Part shown: positions 12,601 to 22,949 of the stretch, piece after piece
Layout of the letters: each line of letters opens with the position of its first letter
How positions within the stretch are numbered: the first letter of the stretch is position 1
Assembly (NCBI GenBank): GCA_027475525.1
Contig: JAMWFC010000037.1
Coordinates: 749,419-813,418 of the forward strand
DNA length: 64,000 bases
Direction of reading: 5' to 3'
Source: Macrolepiota albuminosa
Taxonomy: Eukaryota > Basidiomycota > Agaricomycetes > Agaricales > Agaricaceae
Position numbers and translations under genes: made by a program
Notes under the pieces: model-generated
What the model saw: only the letters and a program-made list of their open reading frames with translations
Databases searched by the model: none
What the model was told of the DNA's origin: nothing

Positions 12601-13344
12601 ATGGCTGCGGCACCGAGCGATGTCGTCAGTGACGACGAGGACGATGAAATTGTCGAGGAAACCGAGGAGGAGCCGCAAGCAGAGGCTGACGGGTCAGAAG
12701 TGGATGACGCTGAGAGCGTCCAGATTGATGGCGATGAATACGTTGCAGTGGATGTGTACGACAGCGACTACTATGCTTGTGATGACGAGGAGGAACACCT
12801 GTTTGCACTGACGGAGTGCCGTGGAGATCAGCGCGTCCGAATGAGACGCGTAACCCTGCAGAAGGCAACTAATAAGTTGCAGCGGCCACACTATACTCCC
12901 GAAGAGAAGGAGTGCCTGGTCACGTATGTTGATGTCAACGGACATCCGGCATGGACGTTGTGGGACTCCGGGAGTACCACTACGGGCATTACGCCCCAGT
13001 TTGCTCACGTCAACGCGATTCGCGTTCATGAACTGGAGGAGCCCTTGATGCTCCAGCTGGGGACTGTGGGGAGTCGCGCTATGGTGCAGTTTGGCGCGGA
13101 GGTGAGAATAAAGACGTCAGGAACGTCGACAAAGGAATACGTGGATATAGCAAATTTTGATCGCTATGACATGATTATCGGTACGCCGTTCATGCGTCAG
13201 AACAAGGTGGCGCTGGATTTCGTGAACGACATGGTCGTTGTGAATGGTACGCCGCTGAAGGCGGAGAAAGTGGTGTTGAACGATACAGATGGTCGTTTGA
13301 GGCGCTATTGCGCAACTGAGAAGCGGCGTGATGAGCGCAACTGA
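12601..13344 (+). CDS. Retroviral-type aspartic protease segment
   Basis: This frame begins with a strongly acidic linker (DDEDDEIVEETEEE) and continues into a pepsin-like retroelement protease. Its active-site motif is WTLWDSGSTTTGI at about 12952-12990, where Asp-Ser-Gly is the catalytic triad. A later GTPFMRQNKVALDF segment is the second conserved loop. It is probably not a separate gene but the middle of a gag-pro-pol polyprotein. The ATG at 12601 is internal once the upstream 77-base duplication is discounted. The frame stops at a TGA (13342-13344) and resumes in the same frame at pol. This stop may be a CpG transition from CGA or a programmed readthrough site. Confidence 0.85.
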   Translation: MAAAPSDVVSDDEDDEIVEETEEEPQAEADGSEVDDAESVQIDGDEYVAVDVYDSDYYACDDEEEHLFALTECRGDQRVRMRRVTLQKATNKLQRPHYTPEEKECLVTYVDVNGHPAWTLWDSGSTTTGITPQFAHVNAIRVHELEEPLMLQLGTVGSRAMVQFGAEVRIKTSGTSTKEYVDIANFDRYDMIIGTPFMRQNKVALDFVNDMVVVNGTPLKAEKVVLNDTDGRLRRYCATEKRRDERN

Positions 13345-13377
13345 CTAGATGGTCGCAGGAGAGCGACTGTTCAGGAG

Positions 13378-16300
13378 GTGGAGGACGAACAGGCCCCACC
13401 GAAAAGCCTGCCGGCTGATTCGCCGGCTATACTGATGACTGAGGAAGAGTTTCAAGGAACTCTGAAGAAGGGGAAGCACCCGGATGTGACTGGGTGTACC
13501 AATGGAAAGCCTAAACAGGCTGTGCAGTGCAAGAATGAGCGTAGTAAACGCGTGGTGGAGTCGCTGGAATGCCAGCTGACTAGCTCTCGAGTAAAGGTGG
13601 AGGATCTTGTCAAGGACGAGGGATACAGTACGATGGGAACTGTGGGTAGCACTAGGTCGCTAATGGATCGACCAGTGCCTCGGCCAGGAGTGCAATGGGC
13701 GTATGACCCACGAATGCCACGGGAGTGGAACGAGTTGGTAGCGTCAATGGTGACACAGGCTATGGGAAGTGGGCAAGCGACCCAGACGGGAGAAGTGTAC
13801 CGTTACGCACGAGAGGACGAGATATCCGAAACATTGGATATCGTATTTGACGGATTCTCGCTGAAGGCGAGGAGTGTGCAGTCGTCGGCAAGTATGACGA
13901 GGAAACAACCGGTTGTAAGGTTGAATCCGGGAGACCTCACAGAGGAGCACGTACGTGCCTTACGGGAGCGATTTGAACCAAAGGTTCAACCGCGTATAGC
14001 ACGCGTAGCCAAAGGAAAAGGCAAGGCTTTGAGCCTTACAGAGGAGGATATTCCTCGATTGCGCCAGCAATGGCAACGGGAGTTCGCTGATATTGTCAAT
14101 GGAACAAAGGAGGAGCTTCCTCCGTGGCGGGAGGTTAATCATGAGATCAACTTCATTGACAATAACAAGCAGTACAAGTATCATTTGCCTCGCTGCCCAC
14201 GAGCACTTCAGGATCAACTTCGTGAAAAGACGAATAGATACATAAACGCGAAGTGGTGGGAACCACGACCAGCGGTGCAAGCTGCACCATTGCTTTGTAT
14301 CCCCAAGAAGGATGGAACGTTGCGGACGGCATTGGATGCGCGACAGCACAATGATAATACCGTCAAGGATGTAACACCTCTTCCAGATCAGGAAGTGATA
14401 CGAGAAGATGTTTCGACAGCAAAGTATCGGTCGAAAATCGACCTCACAGACGTGTACGAACAGGTTTGCATCCGCAAAGAGGATATACCGAAGACACTGT
14501 TCTCATCCCTGATGGGGACGTTCGTGAGTAACATCATGCAGATTGGTGATTGTAATGCACCGGCGACATTTCAGAGGTTAATGACCTCAATCTTCCGAGA
14601 TGTAATTGGGAAGTTTATGCACGTCTATTTAGACGATATATTCATATTTTCTGACTCCATTGAGGAGCATGAGCAGCACCTACGAGTCGTATTTGAACGA
14701 CTACGGAAGGCCAGCCTCTATCTCAAATGGAAGAAGTGCGAGTTGTACGCAACGAGTATAGATTGTCTCGGTCACGTCATTGACGAGAAGGGCATTCATC
14801 CTGATACGGATAAGCTCAACCGAATCCGAGAGTGGCGTACTCCACGCACATATAATGATATCCAACGATTTGTTGGACTGGTGAACTATATTGGCAATTT
14901 CTTGCCAGACATCACTGCATACACTGGGCCACTTATGGCCATGACCCAGAATGGGTCACCGTTTCATTGGAGACCGCTGCATCAGCGGTGTTTTGAGATG
15001 ATTAAGCGCATATGCGCGAAAACGCCGGTCATCCAGCCAATTGACCCACGCATCGACGAGCCCATCTGGCTCATTTGCGATGCGTCGAAGACTGGGGTTG
15101 GGGCCATGTTTGGCCAGGGTAAAACATGGCAGACTTGCCGACCAGCGGGATTTATGTCCCGTAAATTCACTGCTGCTCAGCAGAATTATGCTGTGCACGA
15201 GTTAGAAACACTCGCAATACTGGAAGCCCTCCTAAAGTGGGAGGATAAACTGATGGGATATAAGATCCATATTATCACGGATCACAAAGCACTAGAGTTC
15301 TTCAAGACTCAGGTGCACCTGTCTCCGCGACAACGTTGCTGGATCAACTACATGTCGCGGTATCAGTTCGACATCACCTATGTAAAAGGTGAATTGAACA
15401 AAGTGGCAGATTGCCTATCTCGATATTTCGAGAGTGATACTCGAGATGACGTCCATGACGCGCATGACTATGTCCAGGCGGACAAACGTATTGACCCAGA
15501 GGGCGAGGATTTGCCTCTGCATCGATTCCATGAAATCAGGGAACATAGGGTCGAGTTGCACGCCATGCGAGCGCAGGAAACACGTCGCAGTAAGCGACTG
15601 CAGGAGCAGCGAGAGACTCGCGATATCGAAGCTCAGGTGCTAGTGGACCATGAGGCCCCTCAGCCAAGGGAAGAGACGAGGCAAGAGGCGCCTATGAGAG
15701 GTACTGATATGATGCTCCAGCAAGCGCTGGAGTCACAGGACCATACGCCTGCACCGGCCGACTTAGGCAATGCGCAATTCCGCACATGTATCCAGCAAGG
15801 ATACAAGGATGATAATCTCTTCGTAGAGATTCTGAACAATATCCAAGCGCATCCGCGCTTCAGGACGGAGCAGCAGCTTGTCTACCTTACCAGACCCACG
15901 GGGTCCAAAGTCATCTGCATTCCCCGGGAGAGGTCGTTGATTACGACTATCCTGGACCAGGCCCATAGAGTAGTGGGCCACTTCGGAACTCAGAAAACGC
16001 TGGACTATGTGCGACGCTGGTACTGGTGGCCGCAAATGGCCAAAGAGACGAGCCAATTCTGCTCGACATGCGAGCTATGTCAACAGTCAAAAGTGTCAAC
16101 TTTGAAGCCACCGGGAAAGCTGCATTCGCTACCCATCCCGGTCAAACCTTGGGATTCGATTGGGATGGACTTTATAGGTCCGTTCCCTGAGTCGAAAGGC
16201 TTTAACTACCTGTGGGTAGTGATCTGCAGAATGACCAGTATGGTCCATCTCATTCCGGTGAGAACCACCATGACCGCGTCAGACTTGTCGTGGATCTATC

Positions 16301-17247
16301 TCAAGGAGATAGTACGTCTCCATGGACTGCCCAGCTCGATCGTGAGCGATCGAGATGCTAAGTTTACTTCCAAATGGTGGAAGGAGTTGCACAAGCTGCT
16401 AGGAGCAAAGTTGCTCATGTCGACATCGTTTCATCTGCAAACGGATGGTCAAACGGAACGTGCAAATAGAAATATCGCGCAAATCTTGCGAGCGTTCGTA
16501 CGTCCTGATCAGAAGGACTGGGTGGATAGATGTCCACTCGTGGAATTCGCGATAAACGTGAGTATATCGGAAACCACAGGGTACTCACCCTTTGAACTCA
16601 ACAATGGCTACATGCCATCCATGATTCGTGAACTTCGTACGGACGAAGTTATTCATGTGGGAGTCAAGCAGTTTGCGCGCAACGCGCTAAGGAATCTGGC
16701 AGATGCCCATGATGCGATTATAGAATTGTGCGTCTGGCAAACCAAACACGCGAATAATCGCAGACGCGAGGAACCAGAAATTGAGAAAGGGAACCTAGTG
16801 TACCTTTCTACGAAGAACCTGAACCTGCCGAAAGGCAGAGCGAGTAAGTTGTGTCCAAAGTGGATTGGACCGTATAAGGTCCTTGAAGCGGAGCCGAGCA
16901 CGTCTAACTACGTGCTGGAACTACCTCATGCGCTGCAAGCGCGCAGGATAGTCCCCAAATTTCATGTGTCGCTATTGCGACCGTATATGGCCAGTAGTGA
17001 TGCGCTCTTTCCTAATCGAGCAACTCCAGAGCCGTATGATTTTGGAACTGGTAATGACCAGGAGTGGTTCGTAGATGACCTGATAGGTCATCGTTGGACA
17101 AGGGGAAGCCTCGAATTCGAGGTAAGGTGGAGCTTAGGTGATACTACCTGGGAACCGCTAGTAAACTGCAAAGACCTTGCAGCGATGGATAGGTATCTAG
17201 AGCTGCAGGGCGTGAAACGCCCTCAGCAGCTAGCAAAACGCGCGTAA
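13378..17247 (+). CDS. pol: Pol: reverse transcriptase, RNase H, integrase, chromodomain
   Basis: An uninterrupted frame of 1,289 codons. Reverse transcriptase occupies roughly residues 270-470, with the catalytic YLDD box at about 417-420 (HVYLDDIFIFSD). RNase H follows (ICDASKTGVGAMF, then LETLAILEAL and ITDHKALEFF). The integrase zinc-binding HHCC segment is near residues 860-905 (CSTCELCQQSK). The integrase core has its three acidic residues at about 931 (IGMDFIGPF), 991 (VSDRDAKF) and 1026 (QTERAN). A GPY/F-type module follows (KWIGPYKVLEAEP, about 1161), then a chromodomain at about 1229-1280 (FEVRWSLGDTTWEPL). The chromodomain places the element among chromoviruses, whose integrases are thought to be steered to marked chromatin. 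All key catalytic residues that I can identify are present, so this protein may be active. Confidence 0.95.
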   Translation: MEDEQAPPKSLPADSPAILMTEEEFQGTLKKGKHPDVTGCTNGKPKQAVQCKNERSKRVVESLECQLTSSRVKVEDLVKDEGYSTMGTVGSTRSLMDRPVPRPGVQWAYDPRMPREWNELVASMVTQAMGSGQATQTGEVYRYAREDEISETLDIVFDGFSLKARSVQSSASMTRKQPVVRLNPGDLTEEHVRALRERFEPKVQPRIARVAKGKGKALSLTEEDIPRLRQQWQREFADIVNGTKEELPPWREVNHEINFIDNNKQYKYHLPRCPRALQDQLREKTNRYINAKWWEPRPAVQAAPLLCIPKKDGTLRTALDARQHNDNTVKDVTPLPDQEVIREDVSTAKYRSKIDLTDVYEQVCIRKEDIPKTLFSSLMGTFVSNIMQIGDCNAPATFQRLMTSIFRDVIGKFMHVYLDDIFIFSDSIEEHEQHLRVVFERLRKASLYLKWKKCELYATSIDCLGHVIDEKGIHPDTDKLNRIREWRTPRTYNDIQRFVGLVNYIGNFLPDITAYTGPLMAMTQNGSPFHWRPLHQRCFEMIKRICAKTPVIQPIDPRIDEPIWLICDASKTGVGAMFGQGKTWQTCRPAGFMSRKFTAAQQNYAVHELETLAILEALLKWEDKLMGYKIHIITDHKALEFFKTQVHLSPRQRCWINYMSRYQFDITYVKGELNKVADCLSRYFESDTRDDVHDAHDYVQADKRIDPEGEDLPLHRFHEIREHRVELHAMRAQETRRSKRLQEQRETRDIEAQVLVDHEAPQPREETRQEAPMRGTDMMLQQALESQDHTPAPADLGNAQFRTCIQQGYKDDNLFVEILNNIQAHPRFRTEQQLVYLTRPTGSKVICIPRERSLITTILDQAHRVVGHFGTQKTLDYVRRWYWWPQMAKETSQFCSTCELCQQSKVSTLKPPGKLHSLPIPVKPWDSIGMDFIGPFPESKGFNYLWVVICRMTSMVHLIPVRTTMTASDLSWIYLKEIVRLHGLPSSIVSDRDAKFTSKWWKELHKLLGAKLLMSTSFHLQTDGQTERANRNIAQILRAFVRPDQKDWVDRCPLVEFAINVSISETTGYSPFELNNGYMPSMIRELRTDEVIHVGVKQFARNALRNLADAHDAIIELCVWQTKHANNRRREEPEIEKGNLVYLSTKNLNLPKGRASKLCPKWIGPYKVLEAEPSTSNYVLELPHALQARRIVPKFHVSLLRPYMASSDALFPNRATPEPYDFGTGNDQEWFVDDLIGHRWTRGSLEFEVRWSLGDTTWEPLVNCKDLAAMDRYLELQGVKRPQQLAKRA

Positions 17248-17472
17248 TGCGTGTGTGGTGGTGGAATGTGGACGAAGTCCACTTTGATTGCCGGTAACTA
17301 ACCGGGTGGCCACTAATTGTGGCTGTGATTGTAACTGTTACGCAATTATGATCGCCGATGCGGCGCCGGGTGGCATGTGTTTGTGGTTGTTTACACCACT
17401 GGCGGAGTTGGGAGATTGTTTTTTTCTTTCTTTCCTCAGTCCCAATACACGTAGTCTACGTGTCGCTTTAGA

Positions 17473-20400
17473 ATGGCCTATTGGGGGCCGCAAAAGGGTG
17501 ATCAGAGCCGGCAAGGCTCTAGTGGAGGGGGGAGACCCCCGAATATACAGACGTCATCCCAGTTTCCCCAGTTTCAGAGGCAGCCGCCATATCCGGCGGC
17601 GAGTCAGTTGCAGTCAGCGGGCGTGGCCTATCCGGGCCGCGAGGAGCCGCGAGGAGCTGCTCCCCTACCAAACACCCCTCCACTCGCAAGAGATGGAGAT
17701 CGATGATGATGGGCGCTATGGGCGCCCGGAGGATAGCTTGCGTCGAGAACAGTACTATCAGGAACCGTCCTCACGCTCGTCTGCGTCGTATCCAACGTAT
17801 GCGGGTGTGGTGACGGGGCCGCCGTCAGTTCCATGGGCTCATCGGCCCGCAGCAGAGTCGTATGAGGAGCCTGCGCCACAAGCGCAGAGTGTAGCTGGGT
17901 CAGATGTGTTGTTGGGCAGACTGGAAGCAGCGGGACAGCCAGTCCCTGCAACTGCGTCCTTTCTGCAGGACAGCTTGGCCGTAATGGTAATGGAGGGACT
18001 GCTCGACCAGATCGAGCTGATGAAGAGGCAGCGCGTCGCAGCGCTGGAGCAGATCGACCGCGCGTCTAAGCGCAAAATCGCCACGAGTGAGGAATCGACC
18101 GCTGAGGTCAAGAGGGCGAGATATCAGCCCAGTCGACCGGTCGCTCCTCCACAGGCAAGGATGCCGTCGGAAGCGCAATTCGCGCGCCATGAGCAGCCTC
18201 CTCAGCCCGTGGCTTCGTCATCGCGGCTACCCGAGTCGGGCCCGCAGGCCTCGTCAGAGTCGCTGGCTGCCGTCAGTGAACCCTTGGCAGGTCTGTCCTT
18301 GGGTCAGCGGGAACCCGCATCATCTCGGGCCCCACCTAGGGGGTCCAAACCCGTCGCTGTGGCGCCAAGAGCGCCCGTTACTGTTACTCCTCGCGCTGGG
18401 CCTGGAGGGAATACTCTGGCGCGAAATGCGCCTGCCCCTCCGGTGGCTCAGCCACAACCAGAACTGCCCGCCCTGACCAAGTCGGGGCCGTCTCGTCAGC
18501 GTCGCGGCCGCAAGCCACCCCTTGATGCCTCCAAATTGGAGGTTATACTCTTTCCTGCTGGCATTCCCGCACGAGCGGGAGAAGTCCAGATGTTGTTTAT
18601 GTTGCCGGTGTTTGTACCGGCCCCTCCAGCAAAGTATCCCGTGGTCGTCTTGACCCCAGACCCCTGTACGCCGGAGCAGTATGATGGTCTGGTGGCGACC
18701 TCGAGGGGGAAGACTAGGCCTGATAAAGGCAAAAAACCGGTACCATCCCTGTCCGACGAGAGCGACTATGGAGAGTCGAGCTCGGAGCAGGAGGAGGACA
18801 GGGAGGAGGGGGAATCGGCCGCAGACCGATTCCAACGAGTAGCGCGCAATAAGCGCATTGCAAAGAAGAAGGCGATTCACGCCAAGGAACTAAAGGCCCA
18901 GAAGTCGAGGGCCGAGGACGAATGTTCGGGGAGGATCCCCGATGGCTTGGGGGTGAAGGTGTGGGGTCCGCTCGATGTCGAGCAAATGAACTCGTGCTTT
19001 AGAGGAGCACTCAGCCATTGCACCTATTATTCGTATGCCACGAATACGGTGTTGATGGGAGCTGACGCCAATAGAGCGGCGTCATATGAATATTCCTCTG
19101 GCCATCCTGCCCACATCCCGGGCACGATTGTATACAAGCACGCCCCACGCGGTCTTCCCCGCACCCCTCTAGAGCTGGACCGGCTCTACAAGTATTATGC
19201 TAATGTGCACGTCCCGCGGCGCGACAGAATTGTTGCCTATATGTTGATCACAGAGCTCCAGATGTTCGCGCAGCGAACAGTGGAGGCTCTGCATGATCGA
19301 ACCATGCAGCTCCTGATGAAGGAGCCTCAGTATCAGGAACTCGTCAACCCGATGCAGGGCCCTGACGACCTCGCTCTTGTCGAGCGACGACACATTCCGG
19401 GGCGCTTTTTGCGCACAAAAGACGATGGCACCACGGCGTTGCGCGTAATGCGCGCTCAGAGCAACGACACATTCCGGGGCGCTTTTTGCGCACAAAAGAC
19501 GATGGCACCACGGCGTTGCGCGTAATGCGCGCTCAGGATCTAGCCACACCGTTCGACCTTGACCAACTAGCGCAGTACGCGCTGGTCTTTGGCCGACCTG
19601 GGCTGGAGAATACCTATCAAGGTATTGCCGTGGATCATGCCTACCGCATGCACTGGCGGACCCTCTTTGGGTTCGCCTTATGTCGAGCATTGTGCGCTAA
19701 CAGCGCAGCCAAGCCGGTGATCGTACGCACTGGCAGACCCTCTTGGGGTTCGCCTTATGTCGAGCATTGTGCGCTAACAGCGCAGCCAAGCCGGTGATCG
19801 TACGGCGCATGACCCTCGTCATGGCCCGACCAGGGCTGTATCGAGAGGCGATTGCCTCATATGACGCCATGTTCCCCGAGCAGCCATTTGAGCCCCAACG
19901 TGGGCCGCAGCTCGAAATTCACCAAGTTCACGTGCCCGACGACCATGCACGGAACTTCTCCGACGACGACATGTTACGCGTCCTTTTACACAACCGGATT
20001 CCGCTGGAATGGGTGGACCACGCGTACACGTATGGCGTAGTCTTCCTGGAACAGCAGTTCCATTCCCCCACGATGTCTATGGACATCTTTAAGCAGGTTG
20101 ACGACGAGCGCATGGAGCGCCTCTCCAAGTATGGCACCCCCGCCGCAATCCCGCAATGGGATGGATGGCGGGAGATGACTGAAGACGATCACTATCGTCT
20201 GATGTTCAAGCACCACGAGGAGAGCAAGCTCCCGGAAAATCCTGAGGCCAACGGCCTCTATTACTTGATTGGCATGGACCCGAATCGGGTCAACCTCCTA
20301 AAACGCTCGGCAGCGCATGACCTGCCCGCAGCGGACATGGACCCAGGCCGGGTCAATCTCCTGCCACGCACGGCAGAGCAGGGTACGCTTACCACCACCG

Positions 20401-20585
20401 CTTCAGCGATTAATGTCGCACTAACAGAGCCTATGGTGGTAGACACGCCTGCAGCCGAGGGGCCTATAACCCCACCGAGGACGGAATCGGCGCCTTCCCC
20501 TCCCGCGATTAACGTCGCACTGGAGGAGGAGGCAATGGTGACTGAGACGGGCGCTGTCGCGGGAGCATCGTCATCCGGGTCCTAG
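17473..20585 (+). CDS. Third ORF of chromovirus, unknown function
   Basis: A long coding region starts about 225 bases after the pol stop, in another frame. The likely start is the ATG at 17473 (MAYWGPQKGDQSRQGSSGGG), which opens a Q/P/S-rich N-terminus. A one-step frame change near 17690 joins it to the frame beginning MEIDDDG. That frame is also open upstream to 17288 without a convincing start. The segments are: disordered P/A/S/R-rich, residues about 1-420; an acidic-basic stretch with DESDYGESSSEQEEDREEGE; then a folded-looking domain around PRTPLELDRLYKYY. Two 77-base duplications (19383-19536, 19651-19804) split it in the given sequence. Without them a single frame runs to 20585, about 985 codons in all. 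I see no signal peptide, no obvious membrane segment and no enzyme motif, so an envelope-like role is not supported. Conservation in the old element shows that it is a genuine element gene. Confidence 0.85.
19383..19536. repeat. 77-base tandem duplication, site 3
   Basis: Bases 19383-19459 recur at 19460-19536 with one mismatch, a G-to-A difference at the fourth base of the second copy (CG to CA). It interrupts the third ORF; removing one copy restores the frame. Confidence 0.95.
19651..19804. repeat. 77-base tandem duplication, site 4
   Basis: Bases 19651-19727 recur at 19728-19804 with two mismatches, both within the first 20 bases of the second copy. It interrupts the third ORF; removing one copy restores the frame. 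Confidence 0.95.
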
Positions 20586-20974
20586 ACCCTTGTATACAAA
20601 ATTTTGTATGTACCTCTGAGTATTTAACTCGAGCCATTTCAGCTGATACGCACTTTAGAGTCGCATGTAGATACAGCGGACCCAGAGGAGGGGTCACTCT
20701 TTTTGTTTTTTTTTTATACTTTTATTATATACACCATTTGCTTCTACTGCTGGCGTCCCCTGCGCCTGTGTCTGATAAGGACTGCTGTCTCTTGTGTCCG
20801 GCCGACACATCCTCAGTGCGCATGAGTACTAACGCCTTCCAGCCACGCAACACGCGTGCATTCATCCGTTGTTGCACTACCGTGCATCGTTCATCGTTGT
20901 TGCACTACCGTGCATCTTTCATCTCGCTCTACCTCCCTTTCTCAAGACCGAGTATTCGGTCTCATTGGGGGGTA
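20586..20974 (+). other. 3' untranslated region of young chromovirus
   Basis: Non-coding stretch between the third ORF and the 3' LTR. It contains a T-rich run at about 20700-20727, a 28-base sequence repeated twice in tandem (20867-20894 and 20895-20922), and a short perfect hairpin (GACCG...CGGTC) at about 20946-20961. The G-rich run GGGGGGTA directly before the LTR is the likely polypurine tract for plus-strand priming. Confidence 0.7.
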
Positions 20975-21150
20975 TGTAACGGGGTCATCCGTATTACCAT
21001 CAGCGTCAACGACGCTATAATCAATTAGTAGAGTATTACGTAAGCCAACATCTTGTTTTCGCACTAAGTACTAGTCAAATCCAATATTGCGGTCTGATTT
21101 AGCACTGTGTGAAATACACAGATAGTTCTGACTAGTAACCCCAGGTTACA
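20975..21150 (+). repeat. 3' LTR of young chromovirus
   Basis: 176 bases, matching the 5' LTR with one CG-to-CA difference. It is preceded by the polypurine tract and followed by the target duplication ATCAC (21151-21155). Confidence 0.97.
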
Positions 21151-21155
21151 ATCAC

Positions 21156-21482
21156 ACAGGTGCCCTTTGAGGTACCTGTATGATCAGTAGTGGCTCACTA
21201 ACTACCCCAACCTCCCTCCCAACTCTACGCTGTGTAGGGCATCTCTGCTCTGTCATGAGCAGGCTTCCCAGCATATCTGTTCTGGCTGGGGTCAACTTGA
21301 CCTCAGCCTCCTCCCAATTTGCCACTTGCTAAGCTTGGATGTGTGATGCCACAGGAGTAGCATTCTCATTCTTCTGCATTGGGGCGACATTGTTGTTTCA
21401 TTCTGGTGGCAGCAGCTCGTGATCCATTCTGCTGGCAGTTGGCTTGTGTTTGGCACTCAAAAAGCTTGATGGTTGATATCAC
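21156..21482 (-). mobile_element. Old chromovirus, 5' internal segment
   Basis: Continuation of the minus-strand decayed element on the other side of the young insertion. Translation of the minus strand gives stop-ridden Gag N-terminal sequence. Joined to 9497 and below, it makes one collinear gag relic. Confidence 0.75.
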
Positions 21483-21834
21483 TGTCAAATGAGATTCTAG
21501 AACTAAGTTCTAGAATGTATGGTTCTTGTATGTTCATATACAGATTATCGTCATTTGACAATTCAAAAAAGTATAAGAATTTACAGTCTTACTCACACAA
21601 GACACAAAATCTGCCAAATCAGTAGATTTTTCTGTACATAGTGTAAGTAAAAAAGTATCTACCCAAATATGAGTAAATACTGAATAGTTATATGTAAATT
21701 AATTGGGGAAATAATTACTATCATGATTATTTCCCTAAATTACACTACTTTTACTAGAAGCTCCCAACATCCCTAAGGATGCTGTGTAAATGTAAATAAT
21801 GACTAGAGGACCTCAAAGAGGTCCCTCTGTTACA
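21483..21834 (-). repeat. Probable 5' LTR of the old chromovirus
   Basis: On the minus strand this 352-base stretch begins TGTAACAGAGGG and ends ATTTGACA, so it has TG...CA ends. Its first six bases match the young LTR start, TGTAAC. It sits directly upstream of the gag relic. It contains a perfect palindrome, TTCTAGAACTAAGTTCTAGAA without the central TAA, near 21494-21514. No second LTR copy is present to prove the borders. Confidence 0.55.
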
Positions 21835-22807
21835 TTCTAGGACTTAGAATATCTCTGACTTTGGTGCCCCATTACAAGCCTTGCTTATCAGCCTCATCCA
21901 ACATTTTTCAGTCTTTCAGCATATACTATCTGTTGATTTCAAGAATTTAGAAGGCTTAGGATCCATAGCGCTAGCACAACAGTGAGGAGGAAAATCCTGG
22001 TCACTTCTAGAAGGAGTTAGTATTAGGTGCTGCCATTTGACAAGACACCTCAATCAGAAGTTTAAAGAATCAATGATGATGGCACAGGATATACTCAAGC
22101 CTGACATTTTGACTTATTAGAAATTGATATAATGTTTAGCACCAACATTAGCGCTTATGGCATCTGTTGAGGATTTTTCAACCATACTCCAGAGTGGCCT
22201 GGCCAATCAGGATTTATATTAAAAGTGAGCAGACTTGTACAGTTCTAAGTCAATTTAGAGTCACCATGTCTCATAAGCTAGAATACCGTTGGTTGCTATT
22301 ATCCATGTGCTGTCAGTTGCCATTTACAGGTCACTGTTAGCTGGGACTATAAGGAAAGATGCTAATTGGTAGTGCCACAAATAGACTTATCTTGAAAATA
22401 CAGTAGTGTATAGTATAAAAGATAGCTACTGCACATGTATATAACAACAAATTGTAACTCTTTAAGCACTCAGTTACACTTAACATTCAAATTGCACTAG
22501 TTCAACCTAACTTTGTTACTAAGTTGGGCACTAGGTTCATCTATCTTGTCTTCATTGTTTATAGTGCCATCTACAGAGACATTGTACTGTGCTATTTGTC
22601 TTCATTTCTATATCTTTGCCTAAACTATGATGCTTACAGTTTGCTAGGTAGCACCCAAAGCACTATCATCTAGCATGTCGTTCTATTACATTTACTTGAG
22701 CACACTGAGACTCTGTCATGGCTCCTTACAACTATACATGCCAGATGCTAGAGATGGCATTGTACTGCATATATGTCCAGCGCACCAAACCACAGTTGAC
22801 ATCATCA
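21835..22807 (+). repeat. 5' LTR of the second decayed Ty3 family (5'-truncated)
   Basis: It matches, in reverse complement, the solo LTRs at 25303 and 27456 across almost all of its length and ends at the shared CATCATCA. Roughly the first 100 bases of the full LTR are missing because the old minus-strand element abuts at 21834. Between about 22400 and 22480 there is a TATA-like region (TAGTATAAAAG) that could have been its promoter. Confidence 0.8.
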
Positions 22808-22810
22808 TTT

Positions 22811-22820
22811 TGGAGCCCAC
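22811..22820 (+). promoter_or_regulatory. Probable primer binding site
   Basis: TGGAGCCCAC lies three bases after the LTR end. It starts with TGG, the complement of a tRNA CCA end, as expected for a tRNA-primed retroelement. Confidence 0.5.
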
Positions 22821-22949
22821 TATAAGAGGTTTTGTTAAGACAGAATTCTGCCAGAAACTTGAGCCCAGCAACAGCGCCGCCTCCTGTTGGAGAATGCATT
22901 TGAACAAATCACCACCAACTCACCACATTTACCAGGCATGCTACTAAGA

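Larger units (their letters stand above)
9503..21150 (+). mobile_element. Young Ty3/gypsy chromovirus with a third ORF
   Basis: Two 176-base LTRs (TGTAAC...GTTACA) at 9503-9678 and 20975-21150 bound an internal region of gag, protease, pol with a C-terminal chromodomain, and an extra long ORF after pol. The insertion is flanked by the 5-base target duplication ATCAC at 9498-9502 and 21151-21155, inside the gag 5' region of the older minus-strand element. The LTRs differ at one base, so the insertion is recent. Unlike its surroundings it is rich in CpG. It is not fully intact as given: there are TGA stops at 11020 and 13342, a frameshift near 11645, a probable frameshift near 17690, and three 77-base duplications. 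I could not identify a tRNA primer binding site after the T-rich end of the 5' LTR. Confidence 0.96.

Noticed and set aside
17288..20585. Third ORF as a retroviral-type envelope gene
   Set aside because: No signal peptide, no transmembrane anchor and no paired-cysteine pattern; position after pol alone is not enough.
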